The translations under genes were made by a program, and so were the position numbers. From Tetragonia tetragonoides (lineage: Eukaryota > Streptophyta > Magnoliopsida > Caryophyllales > Aizoaceae), in NCBI GenBank assembly GCA_038025085.1, contig CM076153.1, positions 20,869,001 through 20,933,000 on the forward strand: a stretch of 64,000 nucleotides of DNA. Direction: 5' to 3'. Of the stretch, positions 1-10,438 are shown piece by piece; within the stretch, counting starts at the first letter, position 1; every line of letters begins with the position of its first letter. A model generated the notes under the pieces. That model did no database searches. It had not been told where the DNA came from and was given only the letters and a program-made list of their open reading frames with translations.

Positions 1-1
1 A

Positions 2-1309
2 CAAAGAAGATCCGAGCCTTCATATTGTGACACCCTGGACGTGTTCCACGATGAAGAAGATGAGTGGTACACCGACATAAAAAATCTGCTTGTTTACCAG
101 CTCTACCCTCCTGATTCTAGTCCTAGAGCCCAGAAAGCACTCAGAAGGCTCGCGGCCCAATTCTTGGAAGTACAGGGAGAAATATACAAGAAAAGCCCAA
201 ACGGAGTCAACCTCCGTTGCCTAGGTACCGAAACGGCCCATAAGGTCTTAAGAGAAGTACATGCAGGAGTATGTGGATCGCACATGAACGGTGTGATGCT
301 ATCTAGGAAGATAATAAGGCTTGGATATTATTGGACAATGATGGAGAAAGACTGTTGTGAGTTTGTCAAAAGATGCGTACAATGCCAGACTCATGCAAAT
401 TTACAACATCTACCACCAAGCCCTTTATACACCTTTACCTCACCTTGGCCTTTCTCAGCTTGGGGGATCGATATCATCGGTAAAATAACCCCAACAGGAA
501 AAGGGGGACACGAGTATATACTAGTCGCAATCGACTACTTTACCAAATGGGTCGAGGCGCAATCATACGCGAAGCTCAAAGCAAAACACGTGGTAAAGTT
601 CATTAAGAATAACATAATAGCTAGATATGGAATTCCCCAAGAAATCATCAGCGATAATGGGTCACACTTCATGAAAGAAATGATCGAGCTGTTGGACCAA
701 TTTAAAATCCAGCATCGAAAGTCATCCCCCTACAGACCGCAAACAAACGGTGCAATAGAAGCAACTAACAAGAACATCAAGAAAATCATTGAAAGAATGT
801 CCGAAAATTATCATGTCTGGCCAGACAAGCTGCCATTCGCACTTTGGGATTATAGGACATCGGTTCACGCATCAATGGGAGCAACACCATACTCCCTGGT
901 TTACGGAATGGAAGCCGTATTACCAATTAAACTAGAGATCCCATCTCTAAGGATCGTCTTAGAAAGTCAAATCCCAGAAGTGGATTGGGTCCAGGCTCGC
1001 TATGAACAATTGGTCCTGCTAGATGAGAAAAGGTTACAAGCTTTGCACAATGTAAGAGTCTATCAGAACAGACTAACTAGGCACTTTAACCAAAGACTCA
1101 AAATGAGGGAACTTAAAGTTAGAGACTTAGTACTTAAGGAAGTAAGGGCCAATGTCACTGACCCAAGAGGCAAATTTCGACCCAACTGGTCAGGCCCATT
1201 TATCATCACAAAGATCTTAACAGGTGGGGCTGCAAGATTGGCAGATTTAGACGGGATTGAATTTAGTCAATGGATAAACATGGATCAATTAAAGAGGTTC
1301 TATGCTTAG
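2..1309 (+). CDS. Ty3/gypsy integrase (C-terminal end of pol polyprotein, partial)
   Basis: Integrase inserts retrotransposon cDNA into the host genome. The frame is open from base 2 to the stop at 1307-1309, so the reading continues from upstream of the window. Counting from the GTG codon at 41, an HHCC zinc-binding module is visible (H74, H81, C112, C115), followed by the catalytic triad D144, D205 and E240, which has the DD35E spacing. After the core come the typical gypsy C-terminal segment and a final MDQLKRFY motif close to the end of Tat-type pol. No internal stop is seen over about 435 codons, so this part of pol is well preserved while the antisense genes beside it are decayed. RNase H and reverse transcriptase are not in the window. 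Confidence 0.9.
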   Translation, partial: QRRSEPSYCDTLDVFHDEEDEWYTDIKNLLVYQLYPPDSSPRAQKALRRLAAQFLEVQGEIYKKSPNGVNLRCLGTETAHKVLREVHAGVCGSHMNGVMLSRKIIRLGYYWTMMEKDCCEFVKRCVQCQTHANLQHLPPSPLYTFTSPWPFSAWGIDIIGKITPTGKGGHEYILVAIDYFTKWVEAQSYAKLKAKHVVKFIKNNIIARYGIPQEIISDNGSHFMKEMIELLDQFKIQHRKSSPYRPQTNGAIEATNKNIKKIIERMSENYHVWPDKLPFALWDYRTSVHASMGATPYSLVYGMEAVLPIKLEIPSLRIVLESQIPEVDWVQARYEQLVLLDEKRLQALHNVRVYQNRLTRHFNQRLKMRELKVRDLVLKEVRANVTDPRGKFRPNWSGPFIITKILTGGAARLADLDGIEFSQWINMDQLKRFYA

Positions 1310-1747
1310 GCAAGACACCCAATATAACACTTTCGAGAGGCCCACACAAGGCTAACTAATCCCGTAAAAAAATAAAAAAAATAAAAATAAAAAACCGGGA
1401 TTGAATGTTAAAAAAACGGATAAGAATTACGAGCGGCCCGATTCCCCTAAAAGGATACGTAGGACAACCCAACTGCAATTGGGCCCAGCCCCTTCATCAA
1501 ATTCGCATTCAAAAGTTGTTAAAATTTGTGCACATAATAAACACAATGTTGCAAAATTAAAACGAGCATTTCTCCATAAATAAATAATAATAAAGTCCAT
1601 TACAAGACTCAGCAATTCCTAAGCAATAAAAATAAACTAACTAAAAAATAAAATGGGGCACATCTCCCTTATTGAATTTAAAGCAATAAAAAAAAAAGAG
1701 AGGCAATCCTAAGCTAGACATGCTCCAAAAGAGTATTTCCTAATAGA
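1310..1747. other. Spacer between pol and antisense gene A
   Basis: About 440 bases of A-rich non-coding sequence separate the pol stop from the 3' end of antisense gene A. It includes A-rich runs at 1365-1395 and 1680-1700. I see no conserved ORF. It probably carries the 3' UTR of gene A. Confidence 0.5.
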
Positions 1748-3292
1748 CTACTCCGTAGCTTCGGTAGTAGGGACAACATCTTCCATAGGTTCATCAACCT
1801 TTGGGCCTTCCACTTCGCGCTCCTTGGGAGCCCATCTTTCTCGGACCACGGGCTCTTCTTCCTTTTCAACCTCCATTAGAGGATTACTTGTAGAGGCTTC
1901 ATGATCATTGGCTCGAATTCGGGGCTCCTCCTCTGGCTTAGTAGTGATCTTGGCTAAAGCTTTCTTAGCCTTTGGGTTAAGAACACTTTTCACATGCTTG
2001 AATCTCTTTTGTTTACCCTTCCCTTTAGGATCATTAGGGTTGGAAAGTCTTATGCTAGCCTTGACCAATTGGGCCTTGAGATCATCTTGTTCAGATTTCC
2101 TGCATGCACGACGACCCTCCACAGTCTTACAATCCATCCAAGCTTCATAAGCTGAAGATATTGTCGTTGGGGCCTTGATATGAGGAATAGTCCATTAGGG
2201 CGACGATCCCATGCACACTCCCATGATCTCACCATGCTAATAGTCAAAACCCGGGTTACAGGCGCAACACTATCCTTCTGTGGGATGATCTGGCGCTTCC
2301 CATATTGCCGCATAATACGGCTAGGAAATATGTAAGTCAAATTTTGAAGACCAAGGACTTGATAATATCCTGTCTCCTTGCTACATCCGATTGCGGATTT
2401 TAAGCCCCACAACTTGACAGTCCATCTTAGCAAAGGGCATGCTTAAAGGTATCCACGCCATTCATCAATGGTGGTTTCATAATAAAGCCTTCGGCGGGCA
2501 GGAAACTGTTTTGGTTGGTACTTGAGTGCATTAGTCGGCCTCTCAATGAAGCACATATGCTCCAAAAGCCAAATCTACAAAAAAACACAAAAACAAAACA
2601 AATAATAAGGTTAGGTATCCATTAAAGATTCAAACTTTATATACGAGCAATTATTCAAGCACTCACTTGAAGGAGAAGAGGGCTTCCCGTCCATCCGCCA
2701 TGAGTTGGTTCTTGTTTCTTGCGATCGAAGCACATTAAGGTTTCACCAAGAACAAGAGACATAGGGGTAAAATCGTTTTGAATTTGTTCAACAATTCTAA
2801 GCATACAAGTTTTACCGTCATTACCTCCACCAACAAAGAGGTACCTATGCAAGAGACATAAGATAAAAGCATGCCTATAATATGTCTCATTATGATCATC
2901 CCATACCTTGGGGAAAAAGATGTCAATACACCATTGAGATCAAACTCACCGGTTCTAGCCACAGAAGAGGCTTGTGTTGCAGATAAACCAAGATAACTTT
3001 TATAGTAACTTATAAGGTTGGCCCCGAGCCATGGAGTTGCAGGTGCTTGATCATGAGGAAACCTAATTATGGCAGCGAATTCTTCAGGGAGAAGGCACAA
3101 TTCGTTATACCCAAACCTGAAAACATGTAGTTTGTCATCCCAAAAATCAACCGCAGCCTCAACAAGGTTCCAGACAACCTGCACTTGCTTCAGATGGAAG
3201 AAAGCATTCAAGTGAAAGGGCACAAGACTCATCCTCTCTTCAGGGGTCATAGATTGCAACCACTTATCGAACTTAACTTCAAAGCTTGTCAT
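1748..3292 (-). pseudogene. Antisense gene A: plant mobile domain (PMD) protein, decayed
   Basis: Minus-strand gene inside the Tat element. Exon 1 is 3292-2667, with the start ATG at 3292-3290. A 92-bp intron (2666-2575) has a GT donor and TTGTAG acceptor. Exon 2 runs from 2574 to about 1748. The N-terminal part reads like the plant mobile domain (aminotransferase-like family, related to MAIN/MAIL1), with the recognisable pattern VDFWDDKLHVFRFGYNEL followed by LPEEFAAI. Exon 2 carries a segment with RIMRQYGKRQIIP, typical of the distal part of such proteins, and ends in a Lys/Glu-rich tail. Frame changes near 2910 and 2130 and an in-frame TAA after WRGYL show it is broken. PMD proteins of hosts act in gene and transposon silencing; the role of element-borne copies is not established. 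Confidence 0.65.
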
Positions 3293-3387
3293 GGCTGAAT
3301 TCTTAATTGGGGGTTTCTCTCTCTAAAAAGCTCTCTATTGCTACAGAATTATGAAGGTGATGTCCTAAAATCGGACTAACCCAAGGC

Positions 3388-3394
3388 TTATATA
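3388..3394 (-). promoter_or_regulatory. Putative TATA box of antisense gene A
   Basis: On the minus strand the sequence reads CCCTATATAAGCC, about 95 bases upstream of the gene A ATG, a normal spacing for a plant TATA box plus 5' UTR. The GC-rich palindrome cluster lies just upstream of it. Confidence 0.5.
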
Positions 3395-3442
3395 GGGCTC
3401 GCACGAAGAAAGGACGAAAATAGGGCAACCCATCGAAAAAGG

Positions 3443-3670
3443 CTTCAGCGGCCCATAGGGCAGCCGCTGAAGGCTCGGCGGCCCTGTTATGGCAGCCAAG
3501 GCCCAGCGGTCCAGCCGCTGAGATCCAGTGGCCAGCCGCGGAGCTTCGGCGGCCAGCCGCCCAGCCTCAGCGGCCCAGCCGCTGAGTCTGGCGGCCCCTG
3601 TTTTGACCTTCGCTCCTCCGCGTCAGCCGCTGAGCACACCCCTTTGGCCGCCGAGCCTCTCTTTCGAGAC
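3443..3670. repeat. GC-rich palindrome cluster upstream of antisense gene A
   Basis: Repeated words of the GCGGCC, CAGCCGC and CGCTGAG type fill this stretch, in sharp contrast to the AT-rich surroundings. Two perfect inverted repeats are visible: CTTCAGCGGC at 3443-3452 with its complement at 3463-3472, and CTCAGCGGC at 3566-3574 with its complement at 3578-3586. Long Gly/Pro/Trp-rich ORFs across it are by-products of GC content. A related block sits upstream of antisense gene B. Confidence 0.7.
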
Positions 3671-4099
3671 AGCACTCTTTTACCCGGTTTTGGACACTTT
3701 CCTTAACCGTTTTGGACTCCAATTTGGCTCAGTTTCCTATTTTCTCTATTATTGCTACTTTCTATTATTTCCTTAATTATTTATGGGAATCCCACAATTT
3801 CCTTATTTCTTTTGTTGATGATCATCATTTTTTATATTTTATTCATCCCTTTACACTTATTAATTTTTTTTTCATTTTGGCACCCCTTCCTTTTTTTCAT
3901 TTTTTTTAGGGGGGATAGGGTACACCCAATTTTAACTTTTTAGCTGTACCATTTTTGCTACATGGCTATTACTTGCGCTTTTGCTTGACTACCTGTGCAT
4001 TTGCATTAGCCTAATTCTATGCAGGGACCAATAAGAGCAGCAATATGTTACATAGCAAAATCCGAATGTTTGTTCAACACAAATGTTCAAGGATGCATT
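3671..4099. other. Gap between antisense genes A and B
   Basis: About 430 bases, strongly T-rich on the + strand, with an isolated purine run (about 3907-3920) next to a pyrimidine run. No coding sequence is recognised. It should include the 3' UTR of antisense gene B. Confidence 0.4.
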
Positions 4100-6726
4100 T
4101 CATACAAGTGCATTGTCATAAAAATCATCACCCGCATCAGCATCTGAACGGAGCACCTCAAAATGATCCTCTGACCTCCGGGGCTCATCACCAAAGATCG
4201 ACGCCGCCAGCTGGCCCGGGTCAAAGGAAGAATGACGGGCAGGCTCCCGATACGAGCACCCCTCTCCAGCATAACTCGAATCATACCCCCACGAAGAACG
4301 AGGAGGCATGGTAGGCATCATAGGAGCAGGGACAGGAGGCTGGTAGTAAAGACCACCATAAGGAGCATACCCCGCATACTCGGGATAAGAAGGATACATC
4401 GGCATAGGCGAGCTCACAACCTCATCATCCGACAATACCACCTGTCGCGACCGACGAGGAAGGGGTCGACGATACTCCACCTGCAACCCACCAAACATAT
4501 AAGATACATTTCTCAAAGCATACAACTTTGAAGATGCAAAGTCAAGCTCACCTTATCCAAGTCAGCCCTCGAGCAAGTGCCCTTCGAGAGAGCTCGAGAA
4601 ATCCAGGATTTCATAGCATGCATCATCTTGAAGACCTTCCCAGTCTGCTCACGGTCAAGCTGCGCAAAGAAAAATCAATACAAACATAAAAGCAGCAAAA
4701 ATCACATGCAATAGGTGAAATTACGATTTTACCCCTAGATGCCCAACTGGAAGAGAAAGGCCCTGGATGTCCTCATCAAGGTCCTCCGTCATCGGGACTT
4801 CTCCCCAGCACTCCTTCCCGCCATAATTCCTACCTCGGACCCTCATATCCGGGACATCCACGTCGACATCGTCAACCCGAGGCTCCTACAAAGCAAAGAG
4901 GGTTAGCAAATCAACGAACCAAAGAAAGGCATAGAAAATAAATATAAAATTCTTACCTTCAAACCCACAACCGAAGGCATGAGGCGATCGGGACGGAACT
5001 GCTCGTAGTGCCCCACAAGGTCCTCCGCAGGCTCCCTCAAATACCGCATAGCATCTGAGCCGACCATGGCCTCCGCAACCTACTCGCGAGACAAGCACCT
5101 CACCAAGAACATGGTCGAGGGAGGATCCAAGGGAATCCTCGGGCCAGCCAGCCACGTCAGGATAAACCTGGCGGAAGATCCGCTCTCCTAAATACCACTC
5201 AAAAGAGAACGGACCCGTAATCAGGATCCTCTGACGATCTAACGCCCTGGACGCTAGGACAGCATCCGGAGCCGACCCATGGTACTTCGCCCAAGGGAAG
5301 TAGTCAATCTACACAAAAATGCACTATAAGATATTTCCACACCAAGAAATACAATCCAAATGGCAAAAAGCAAAATTGCGTTACCTGGTGCCAATCTAGG
5401 CGCAAGAGAGCCTCCCTATACTGCTGGAGGGTTGAAAAGGGCGCAGGACCTCTGTGACGCCACGCCCTGCAAACCGGGAAATCCAACTCCCAGCCCCTGG
5501 GCACCAGGTCTGGAAAATGCTCAAAGAACCAAGGCTACATCAAAACATGAAATTAAGCACTATACACTTAAATCATGCAAAACATCAAATAAATACAAAG
5601 TGGAAACGCACCTGCAAGGCCTTCCAGAAACCGCATAAGCTCATTGGAGGAAGAGTAGTCTGCTTGTATCCCTCATCATTCACGCGGCAAGCAAACCGCA
5701 TAAACCTCAAGAGGTTGGCGTAGCCGGGCAACCCCCAGTTGTACTCTCTCACCCTCTCCCAATCCAACAAGCTAGGGAGATAAATAGCATGAATACGCTC
5801 TCCCTTATCACCAAAGACAGTGGTGACAAGGAGATAGGCGATAAACTTCCTCGCCTTCTGCTCAACCGAGGTACATCTCTTGTACCTCACATCAGTCAAA
5901 GCGGCATAGAGCTCGCTATAGGGACGATAATGGTGACCCCAGGTATTTCCCCAAGGGCCAAACAACTCCACCATCTCAGTCTTACGCTTCCAGATGGAAA
6001 CGTCATATACAATGGGCGTACCCACGCAAGGCACCCCGGTCAACATAGCAAACTCTGATGGAGTAATCATCATCTCCCCATTAGGGAAATGGAACGTGTT
6101 GGTAGTATCCCAAAAACGTTCCAAAGACAAGCGGGCAATGCATCTCTTGACTCGCTCAACCGACTCCGCTGCTTTCAAAAGGGGTCCGAACCCCGCACCC
6201 AAAACCGCACTTTGCACCTCTTTGGGCAAAGTCTTAAAAAGCCTCACCGAAGAACCATAATTGCCATGGGGCTTCAAATTCCCATCGGGTTCCTATCATC
6301 AAATTTGCAACCTCTTAGGTTCACATTTCAACCAAATGTTCAAGTCCTAAGCATGTTTCTAAGTTCGTTCAAGCCGCGCAAGATCACATGCGCTACAAGC
6401 TTGACAGTTGCATACAATTCCTACACAATTCTACTCAAGGCAAAGCACATAAACTAAATTCAATGCATAAAACTGAATTCAAAGTTTGAGGCTTACCACA
6501 AACTTGGAAGCACGGGAACTCAAGTGAGTAGCCGGTCGGAAGAGCAACTCCGATCGATCCCAAAAAATGTCGGGCATCCTATCCGATCGGGTGTACCTAT
6601 CTTGAGGGAAAGCCACATTAGAGGCTTCACATGAGAGGGAAAAGCCTTGGTGAAGATATCGATTTCTTCAACCTCTTCGCGAACCTCGGTCCTTCTACTC
6701 CTCTTCTTCGCCAATTTGGGAGCCAT
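4100..6726 (-). pseudogene. Antisense gene B: seven-exon plant mobile domain (PMD) protein, decayed
   Basis: Minus-strand gene with exons approximately 6726-6497, 6292-5612, 5534-5385, 5308-4957, 4886-4738, 4661-4551 and 4483-4100. Junctions follow GT-AG. Exon 2 has the PMD core (LERFWDTTNTFHFPNGEM, then ITPSEFAMLTGVP). Exon 3 continues with WFFEHFPDLVP, exon 4 with IDYFPWAKYHG and a Lxx-RE-PAEDLVGHYEQFRPDR segment, and the last exon encodes a Pro/Tyr-rich tail. Exon 1 needs a frame change to join exon 2 in phase, and exon 4 has a frame change plus a TAG, so this copy is inactive. The exon structure shows it is a captured cellular-type gene with introns, not a processed copy. Confidence 0.7.
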
Positions 6727-7020
6727 GAAGAAAGATGAACAAGCTAGCAAAGATCAACAAGCAAGAATGGAGAAATTTGGGGATTTTCTCTCTCCAAGGG
6801 TTTTAAAAACCCACTCACAAATTCACCCCAAATTTGTGAGAAATCACAAATAAACTTGAAATTATGCAAAGATTATGCAAAATCAAGCAAATGCAAGCAA
6901 AAAGAAGCAAATTTGAGCAAGAAAGGAAGTTTGGGCAACAATGGAGGTAGAGAGAGAGAGTCTCGAATTTTTTGGGAAGAAATGACCCAAAATTCGGCTC
7001 CCCGACGATTTAATCTCATC

Positions 7021-7215
7021 CGCGCCTCTGAACCGGCCCGGCGGCCAGGTTCAGGGCCGCCCAGGCTTAGAGGCCCAGCCGCTGGCCCTGGCGGCCAGCC
7101 ACCCAGCCTCAGCGGCCCAGCCGCCCGGCCTTGCGGCCCCTTGTTTAGCCCCCGCACGACAACCCGAGCCGCTGAGCGGGCCCGTAAAGGCCGCCCAATG
7201 CTCGGCGGCTGTCCG
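7021..7215. repeat. GC-rich palindrome cluster upstream of antisense gene B
   Basis: This block repeats the same words as the block at 3443-3670: GCGGCCAG, AGCGGCCCAGCC and AGCCGCTGAG. The stretch 7110-7205 can be laid on 3565-3660 with recognisable colinear similarity. It lies 300-490 bases upstream of the gene B start codon. A TATA-like TTTTTAAAA is present on the minus strand near 6802-6811, between the block and the gene. Confidence 0.65.
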
Positions 7216-7471
7216 CATGGCCACCAACCAGATTTTCCGTTTGCCCTCTCGGGGCGGGCCCACGAGTTCAAATTCCGCGCGAAATTGCATTTCTCGACCG
7301 TTGGAAGCCTGGGAAATTTGAATATGTCACCCAAAATGGCTCTTTTATCCCCACGGCTTGGTTTCCTATCTCAGGAACCCGGCATTATCTATTTTTGCAG
7401 GCGCAAGCCTTATATCTAACCTTTTTACAGGCACAGGCACATTATTATATTTTTGCAGGCACAACTGAAGC

Positions 7472-7677
7472 AGAGCAACATACCGCTCTTTAAAACTAGA
7501 GCAGGGCAACACAACGCCCTTTTGACGGCGAAGCTATCAAAATTAGCGCCACGTCGGTATCAGCAAAGCAGAGCAACATACCGCTCTTTAAATCACAGTA
7601 GAGCAACATACCGCTCTTTAAATTACAGCAAAGCAGCATACCGCTCTTTAAATCACAGCAGAGCAACATACCACTCT
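7472..7677 (+). repeat. Short tandem array of hairpin units before the 3' LTR
   Basis: Six copies of an 18-base unit (AGAGC-8 bases-GCTCT) begin at 7472, 7503, 7570, 7600, 7630 and 7660. The last four have an exact 30-base period. Each can fold into a 5-bp stem with an 8-base loop. The unit at 7503 has AGGGC and GCCCT instead, so both arms changed together. The units at 7630 and 7660 each carry one stem mismatch. Hypervariable tandem repeats next to the 3' LTR are known for Tat/Ogre elements; the hairpin character is what I see here. Confidence 0.75.
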
Positions 7678-7816
7678 TTAAACAAAGCAGGTAACCCTGA
7701 CCACAGGCGGTCAGGAGTCTATCTTTTCTTCTCTCTAACATAAAGCATTTTCAAAACAAAAAACATTGCAGGTATTTTTGGCAAATACTTTGACCTTCGC
7801 TTTTACAAGCTCGGCC

Positions 7817-7828
7817 AAAGTGGGCGCT
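7817..7828 (+). other. Polypurine-tract region next to the 3' LTR
   Basis: The sequence AAAGTGGGCGCT lies directly before the LTR start at 7831. This is the place and approximate composition expected for the plus-strand primer of a Tat-like element. It is interrupted by pyrimidines, so it may be degraded. Confidence 0.45.
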
Positions 7829-7830
7829 TC

Positions 7831-9349
7831 TGTAGACACCCTAATCGGTTCTCATCCCTAACACCGCAACGCCCGATGATGATGGTAATGGATTAACATG
7901 GACGTAAGTAGAAAAGAACATTGCTCGGAAATCTAGACCAAATTCCTTGAAACCTCAGTCTTTGGATAGCCCTTGTTATAAGGATTCCAATGCCTTTGAC
8001 CTTGCCTCAATCAAGTTCCTGGATCAAGAGATATCGCGTCTCGAAGATTTGGGTCAAAACCGCTCAATCCCGGCCCCCTGGGCCAGCCCAAGGGCAATTT
8101 CGTAATTTACAGAGCACCAAAAAGTCAAAACCCTAGTCACGCGCGTGCCGTCAAGTCCAGCGGCTGACGCGACCTGTCCGGTGGCCAGCGCGTGACAGCG
8201 GGGGCCATTGGGCCAGCCGTTGAGCCCCAGCGGCCACCGCGGGCCCCAGCTGCCCTTCGTGTGGCCGGTGAACCGGTTTTTTGACTGGGCCGAGTTTTTG
8301 AACCGGGCTTCCAGCCCTAGGCCCCTAAATCCGTCCCCCAACTCTATAAATACTCCTCCTCACCCTCTTCTGCAAGAGGTCAGTCAGTTCACAATTTTGA
8401 GAGCATTGAGAGCACATATCTCCCCAAATTCACAAATCTGAAGATTCAAGCAAGCAATACACCTAGCCTAGCACCCATGATCGAAGAGCAATTCCAATTC
8501 TACTAGTCCCGTTCGAATAGAACGTCCAGGTTAACCATCCTGAGGGCCTAATTCTTTATTAAATCTCTTGTTTATTATTTATTAATCATGTTTTATTTAG
8601 CTTTTGATTATGGTTGAATAAATTTGCATGCTTTGGATTTTGTACATAATTATGCATGTTTAGTTAATATAAAGTTTATGTCCTTTTATTAGTTTATGCA
8701 AGTTTGCATCTTTTTATAGTTTTTGCATGCATATAGTAGCCTCCTAGGTTTATTTTAGCATAAAGTTAGCATCTTTATAATATTACTATTATTCTTTTGA
8801 AGATACTAACTGTTTTATTAATGTGCATATGCAATACATGGCGCGTTTAGAAAAGTTGGTAGGTTGGAGCATTGTTTAATGTTCTATATCATGTTTATGC
8901 TTGTTAATAGTATGCATGTAAATTGGATATGAATTGTGCAAAGCGATAACGTAGGTAATTTGGTTGATCTTAATCCGCCTAGTTAATTTAGGATCATTAG
9001 ACGACTGGATTTGCATGGAATCATATAGCATAAATAAATACTTGACATGGATAAGCTTAGTAGAGGCCATTAATACGGGCGATTTAGATGAGATTCATTT
9101 TGTTTATTTCGTACCTACATCCCCGAACTCAATATTTGGTCCCCATGGGCATGAGTCAATTCCCAATAGGAATTGGGGTGCACTTTTGATGGTTTCCAAT
9201 TGTTTCCTTAAAAATTGGTGGCGGCTTCTTATTTGCAAATTATTGTTCTTTATAATTAATTAATCGCATGTACACATATTTTAGAACCATTAATTCCGAC
9301 TGAATATAAATTTCAATTAGAGCGCCCCGGAAAGGCGAGGGTTCTCACA
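7831..9349 (+). repeat. 3' LTR of the Tat-like element
   Basis: The LTR starts TGTAGACACC and ends near TTCTCACA (9347 or 9349), about 1.52 kb. U3 holds a GC-rich zone at 8145-8260 with words resembling the palindrome clusters of the antisense genes. A TATA box TATAAATA lies at 8345-8352, followed by an AT-rich R/U5. The exact end cannot be proven because the 5' LTR and left target duplication are outside the window. Confidence 0.65.
8345..8352 (+). promoter_or_regulatory. TATA box of the LTR promoter
   Basis: TATAAATA stands 85-200 bases downstream of the GC-rich part of U3, with transcription expected to start about 30 bases further on. It is the best TATA match in the LTR and sits in a typical U3 position. 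Confidence 0.6.
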
Positions 9350-9632
9350 CTACTAAGCGCACAGTTGAGGTTGCTGAGGTGAAGCTTTTGTGCCTTTACA
9401 CTTGAGAGAGAATAAGAAAATGGAATGGAAAGAGATCAAGAGAGCATGAGGAAGGAGGAAGGAGGAACGAGGAAGGAATAGGCGTCTAGAATTCTTCTAC
9501 ACTTTGCAATTATTTGACACGTCAAAATACTAAGTCATGGGCTGAAAACTAAGGCCCAAAGCCAATTCATTCAAGAGTCGTCAACTGCTTTCACGACTTA
9601 TTCCGCAAACCATTAGACTCTTTCTATTTAGG
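9350..9632. other. Gap between the Tat LTR and the tandem array
   Basis: About 280 bases of unremarkable sequence with a purine-rich part at 9400-9480. No gene, RNA or element end was recognised. Confidence 0.4.

Positions 9633-10438
<806 letters not shown>

Larger units (their letters stand above)
1..9349 (+). mobile_element. 3' part of a Tat/Ogre-like Ty3/gypsy retrotransposon
   Basis: The window opens inside this element. In + order it shows the pol integrase end, a long 3' region with two genes on the opposite strand, a short hairpin tandem array, a purine-rich tract at about 7817-7828 and a 3' LTR. The 5' LTR, gag and the rest of pol lie outside the window. Antisense or extra ORFs and a repeat-prone 3' region between pol and the 3' LTR are known traits of the Tat lineage, and the LTR start TGTAGACACC also fits. 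Lineage is inferred from layout and integrase style, not from a tree. Confidence 0.75.

Noticed and set aside
3487..3675. Gly/Pro/Trp-rich ORFs across GC-rich blocks (also 6856-7419)
   Set aside because: They exist only because the GC-rich palindromes lack stops in several frames; composition is periodic and no domain is seen.
7453..7743. ORF with repeated SRATYRSLN units, or a CRISPR-like array
   Set aside because: The 30-base period comes from the hairpin repeat itself; there are no unique spacers, the DNA is plant nuclear, and the frame has no other support.
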